Shown here in pieces: positions 6,308 to 8,483 of a stretch of 8,483 nt of DNA. The notes beneath the pieces were generated by a model. It was given only the letters and a program-made list of their open reading frames with translations, was not told the DNA's origin and ran no database searches. Numbering within the stretch: the first letter of the stretch is position 1; each line of letters starts with the position of its first letter. Source of the stretch: an uncultured Anaerolineae bacterium (GTDB lineage: Bacteria; Chloroflexota; Anaerolineae; Anaerolineales; UBA4823); the NCBI GenBank assembly GCA_937129505.1, contig CAKZNJ010000385.1, positions 1-8,483 on the forward strand. The letters are read 5' to 3'. Both the position numbers and the translations under genes were made by a program.

Positions 6308-7099
6308 TTACCGCTCCAGCAAAACTTCCCAATATGAGTCATTTGGTAATAGATGCAACCGATAGTAGGGGATAGTATTCAAAATTTTTTGGCATCTTTT
6401 CATGATTTCCCTCAGGTAATCAGGATGAGCGCACAAGATTGGAACACAGGCGATCATCTCGGCTAGGGCTTGTGCCTGTGGGGTCGATTCTAAATATATG
6501 CTGGTGTCCTTGACCAAATAAAGCGTCTTTGCCAATGGGGCGCTGCCTGGTCTAGGGCGAACTTGGGTCGGGTTGTAAAAAGGAGTCGCAAATACTATCC
6601 AGGCCCCTTCCTTAGGGTAGAGCACAAGTAAGTCATCATTTAGTACGCTGCCATCTGGAGAATTACGCGCCGTCGTCGTCTTACCTGCACCCGAATGTCC
6701 CAGAAAGAGATATGCTTTCCCATCACGTTCTACGCCGGCGGCATGCACCATAAGTCCACCCAAATAATAGGCAACCAAAGCACTAGTTACCCGTAAAAAA
6801 TAATCGATGCCTATTAGGGGGTGCTTGACCTGCATGGATAAATAAGCTTCCTTGGTCCGCCAGTTGACCACTCCCCGATAAGTTGGTTCATTGAATTCGA
6901 TTGTGTGGGGGCTGACTTTCGGTAGGGTTGGAATGTCTGCTTCTCCGCTAGACACGGTAGTTTTTATTGAGATAATCGCTTCTTGATCAGTTAGGAAATC
7001 CCGATAGTAGGAAGCCAACCGCTGGAACAATTCGTCCGATTGCATCCGGATATCAATGGAAAATAGGCCTAAACCGATTGTAATTTCACGTTGAGCCAT
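6308..7099 (-). CDS. HprK-like P-loop kinase (HPr kinase C-terminal-type fold)
   Basis: This 263-residue protein has the features of HprK-related kinases: LMVHAAGVERDGKAYLFLG leading into Walker A GHSGAGKTT (134-142), then LNDDLLVLYP with Asp155/Asp156 as the metal-binding acidic pair, and an ending PNDSYWEVLLER typical of short HprK-like proteins. The N-terminal 110 residues are not the HprK sensor domain of Firmicutes and look like the alpha/beta lead-in found in PqqD-associated kinases. No HPr or other PTS gene is nearby, so catabolite control is unlikely. In some lasso peptide clusters relatives phosphorylate a peptide, which makes the PqqD protein of the next operon a notable neighbour. 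ATG at 7099 has GGAG 10 bases upstream, and the gene overlaps the preceding gene by 14 bases. It is cytoplasmic. The family is well supported; the phosphate acceptor is unknown. Confidence 0.85.
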   Translation of the reverse strand: MAQREITIGLGLFSIDIRMQSDELFQRLASYYRDFLTDQEAIISIKTTVSSGEADIPTLPKVSPHTIEFNEPTYRGVVNWRTKEAYLSMQVKHPLIGIDYFLRVTSALVAYYLGGLMVHAAGVERDGKAYLFLGHSGAGKTTTARNSPDGSVLNDDLLVLYPKEGAWIVFATPFYNPTQVRPRPGSAPLAKTLYLVKDTSIYLESTPQAQALAEMIACVPILCAHPDYLREIMKRCQKILNTIPYYRLHLLPNDSYWEVLLER

Positions 7100-7568
7100 T
7101 TGTAGCCTGCTCCGCTTTAGCGATACGGTTACTGGGTGTCTCTCGCTTCCACAAGATCGCCGCCACCAAAACCATCATAATCCCTAGAGCTAACTCAATT
7201 ATTCCCTGCGGTTCCACCTGAGCAGAAATAGGTTTATGTTTGGTCGCATTTCCCTGAGTATCGATATCTTCCAATTGATAATAGTAAAGCTGATTTGGCA
7301 CAACACTTGCATCCACATAGCGATAAGTGCCGCCTTGGAGAGGTTCACTCGATGACGGAATAATCGTATAGTTAAGCTTACTAAATGGTCCGCCCGGCTG
7401 ATCCGCACGATACAGGTTGAAACCTACTGTGTCGATTTCAGTTGCTGTTTCCCACTCAATGACGATGCGTGGATTGCGATAGCTATACAAACCATAACCA
7501 CCTAACAAGATCCCACCAAGCATAATTAGAATATAAACAATGAAAATTTTTGGGCTTTGTCTGGACAT
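7086..7568 (-). CDS. Small membrane protein with Fn3-like domain between two membrane segments
   Basis: The 160-residue protein has an N-terminal hydrophobic segment (8-28), an Fn3-like domain (about 34-118) with the signature IEWETATEIDTVGFNLYR (37-54) and YYYQLEDIDTQGN, a second membrane segment (122-140), and a short polar tail. With both termini inside, the Fn3-like domain would face outward. The domain is a relative of the one in the 600-1466 protein (shared WETA-E-D--GF---R pattern), but here it is held close to the membrane by two helices instead of a long stalk. It is the first gene of a two-gene unit with the kinase, overlapping it by 14 bases, and could be its sensor or docking partner (inference). 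ATG at 7568 is the only start after an in-frame stop upstream. It lacks a ribosome site and lies just after a -10 element, which suggests a leaderless message. Confidence 0.85.
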   Translation of the reverse strand: MSRQSPKIFIVYILIMLGGILLGGYGLYSYRNPRIVIEWETATEIDTVGFNLYRADQPGGPFSKLNYTIIPSSSEPLQGGTYRYVDASVVPNQLYYYQLEDIDTQGNATKHKPISAQVEPQGIIELALGIMMVLVAAILWKRETPSNRIAKAEQATNGST

Positions 7569-7574
7569 AAAACG

Positions 7575-7580
7575 ATTATA
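7575..7580 (-). promoter_or_regulatory. -10 element TATAAT, possible leaderless promoter of the Fn3/kinase operon
   Basis: A perfect TATAAT reads on the minus strand 6 bases before ATG 7568, so transcription would start at or within a base or two of the A of the start codon. No Shine-Dalgarno sequence precedes the ATG, which fits leaderless translation. The -35 match is poor. Confidence 0.45.
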
Positions 7581-7590
7581 TCTTATCTCA

Positions 7591-7599
7591 TGATAAAAT
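7591..7599 (+). promoter_or_regulatory. Extended -10 promoter of the M23 peptidase gene
   Basis: TGATAAAAT matches the extended -10 pattern TGnTAnnnT. Transcription would start near 7606, leaving a leader of under 10 bases before ATG 7615. No good -35 is visible, as is common with extended -10 promoters. It faces away from the minus-strand -10 at 7575-7580, and the two promoters share a 46-base gap. Confidence 0.4.
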
Positions 7600-7614
7600 C
7601 ATTTTAGGCTATCG

Positions 7615-8483
7615 ATGAAAAATCGGACCACCATCTTGCTGCTCTCCCTATTCGTAATTTTGTTCACCGTGCTCGCCTCTAAACCAGAAGCCAGCCACAG
7701 CGCTCCTCCGCAGCCAACTTATCAACCGACTCCTACTCCTCAATCGGTTGAAGATCAAATTCGTAGGTTAATTATTGATTCATTATCCAGTATGAAAAGA
7801 ACTCAGCCAGTCTTTGAAATGTACGACACGGCAGTTGAGGAGATCCGCTTGAACCCTACACAAGATAAGGCAACAGCCTATTTGTTTCCCGTTGATCCCC
7901 AAAGTGGTGAGTTTGTCCCCACCGAGCCTGGCTTAGCAATTCTAGAGAAAGTGGGTAATCAATGGATTGTTTCCGTACCAGGTGACCCCGATTGGCTAAT
8001 CCAACTCAAGTCGCTTTCGAACGATCTTATCTCAATTGAAGAAAAAAATCTTTGGCTATCTCGCGATGCCCAACTGAAAGCGCTTGCCGCAGTCGGGCCT
8101 TTTCACGGATATCGCTTACCATGGGCAGCAGGTGTGACCATGCGACTCACTCAAAGCGTTGCCCACGACCGCTATACACCCAGTGGCAATGCCCATTATG
8201 CCTTCGACTTCGCCACGCCAGGTCCTGCTCAAATGTTCAATCTATACGCTGCGAAAGGCGGCTATGTTTGGAGCGTCAGGGATAATTGCCCTAACGGTTC
8301 AGAAACCTGTTCAAACTGGATCGTCCTACGCGACCCGAGCACCAACCCGGTCACATTTCAACTCTATCTTCATCTCGCCCAAAACAGTATCCCTTCTTCG
8401 ATTCGTTCCATTGGTACGTTTGTGCAGCGAGGTCAGTTTATTGGTGTGGCGGATGACACCGGGGTCAGCACTGCGCACCACCT
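7615..8483 (+). CDS. Partial secreted M23 (LytM-type) metallopeptidase
   Basis: Codons 1-289 of a gene that runs off the right edge. A Sec signal peptide (about 1-29, core ILLLSLFVILFTVLA) is followed by a Pro/Thr stretch QPTYQPTPTPQ, a region of about 45-160 that I do not recognise, and an M23 domain from about 165. Visible M23 features are HYAFD (His194 and Asp198, predicted zinc ligands), the YAAKGGYVW strand, Cys225 and Cys232 as a possible disulfide, YLHLAQNSIP with catalytic His253, and GVADDTGVSTAHHL. The last is where the HxH ligand motif starts as the window ends. M23 enzymes cut peptidoglycan cross-links or other Gly-rich peptides outside the cell. ATG at 7615 starts the signal peptide, and only a weak AGG lies upstream. 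It is transcribed away from the other operons, so a shared function is not shown. The domain call is strong; the substrate is unknown. Confidence 0.88.
   Translation, partial: MKNRTTILLLSLFVILFTVLASKPEASHSAPPQPTYQPTPTPQSVEDQIRRLIIDSLSSMKRTQPVFEMYDTAVEEIRLNPTQDKATAYLFPVDPQSGEFVPTEPGLAILEKVGNQWIVSVPGDPDWLIQLKSLSNDLISIEEKNLWLSRDAQLKALAAVGPFHGYRLPWAAGVTMRLTQSVAHDRYTPSGNAHYAFDFATPGPAQMFNLYAAKGGYVWSVRDNCPNGSETCSNWIVLRDPSTNPVTFQLYLHLAQNSIPSSIRSIGTFVQRGQFIGVADDTGVSTAHH

Noticed and set aside
6308..7099. Classical HPr kinase/phosphorylase of carbon catabolite control
   Set aside because: The N-terminal sensor domain and any HPr or PTS gene are missing, and the gene is paired with a membrane Fn3-like protein.

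Overview
The window looks like a Chloroflexota chromosome, most likely Anaerolineae-like. This assignment is inferred from protein style: long Thr/Pro linkers on surface proteins, an internal YLPIILK module in a large secreted protease, a short fibronectin-III-like domain with the WETA-E-D--GF signature, and an M23 peptidase with a Pro/Thr stretch after its signal peptide. There is no rRNA, tRNA, CRISPR array or recognisable transposase. Coding density is high except for one 875-base gap at 5433-6307.

Layout, read along the minus strand from right to left. Operon 1 (7568 to 6308) holds a small protein with two membrane segments and an extracytoplasmic Fn3-like domain, overlapping a HprK-like P-loop kinase gene by 14 bases. 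Next comes the non-coding gap, which carries a diverged 120-base direct repeat, a nested GC-rich palindrome and short GTCATTCCGAACGAGC-type units. It ends in a good sigma70-like promoter. Operon 2 (5432 to beyond the left edge) starts with a 1044-residue gingipain-type C25 cysteine protease with its His/Cys dyad intact. It is followed by an S26 peptidase of the Ser/His type without an N-terminal membrane anchor, a PqqD-family protein, a signal-peptide/Fn3/Thr-Pro linker/membrane-anchor protein, and the start of a further exported protein cut by the window edge. The last protein resembles the middle part of the C25 protease. All junctions after the protease are 6-12 base gaps or 4-19 base overlaps, so this is one translationally coupled operon.

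On the plus strand, from 7615 to the right edge, lies a secreted M23 (LytM-type) endopeptidase. It diverges from operon 1 across only 46 bases, where two -10 elements face away from each other.

Working hypothesis (inference): the two minus-strand operons form one functional unit at the cell envelope. PqqD, HprK-like kinase and S26 peptidase are cytoplasmic or membrane-face factors of the kind found together in peptide-modification (RiPP-like) loci. Here they are wired to an exported C25 protease, a C25-like partner without visible catalytic residues so far, and two membrane-anchored Fn3-like proteins. No precursor peptide or modifying enzyme is visible in the window, so the substrate is unknown.
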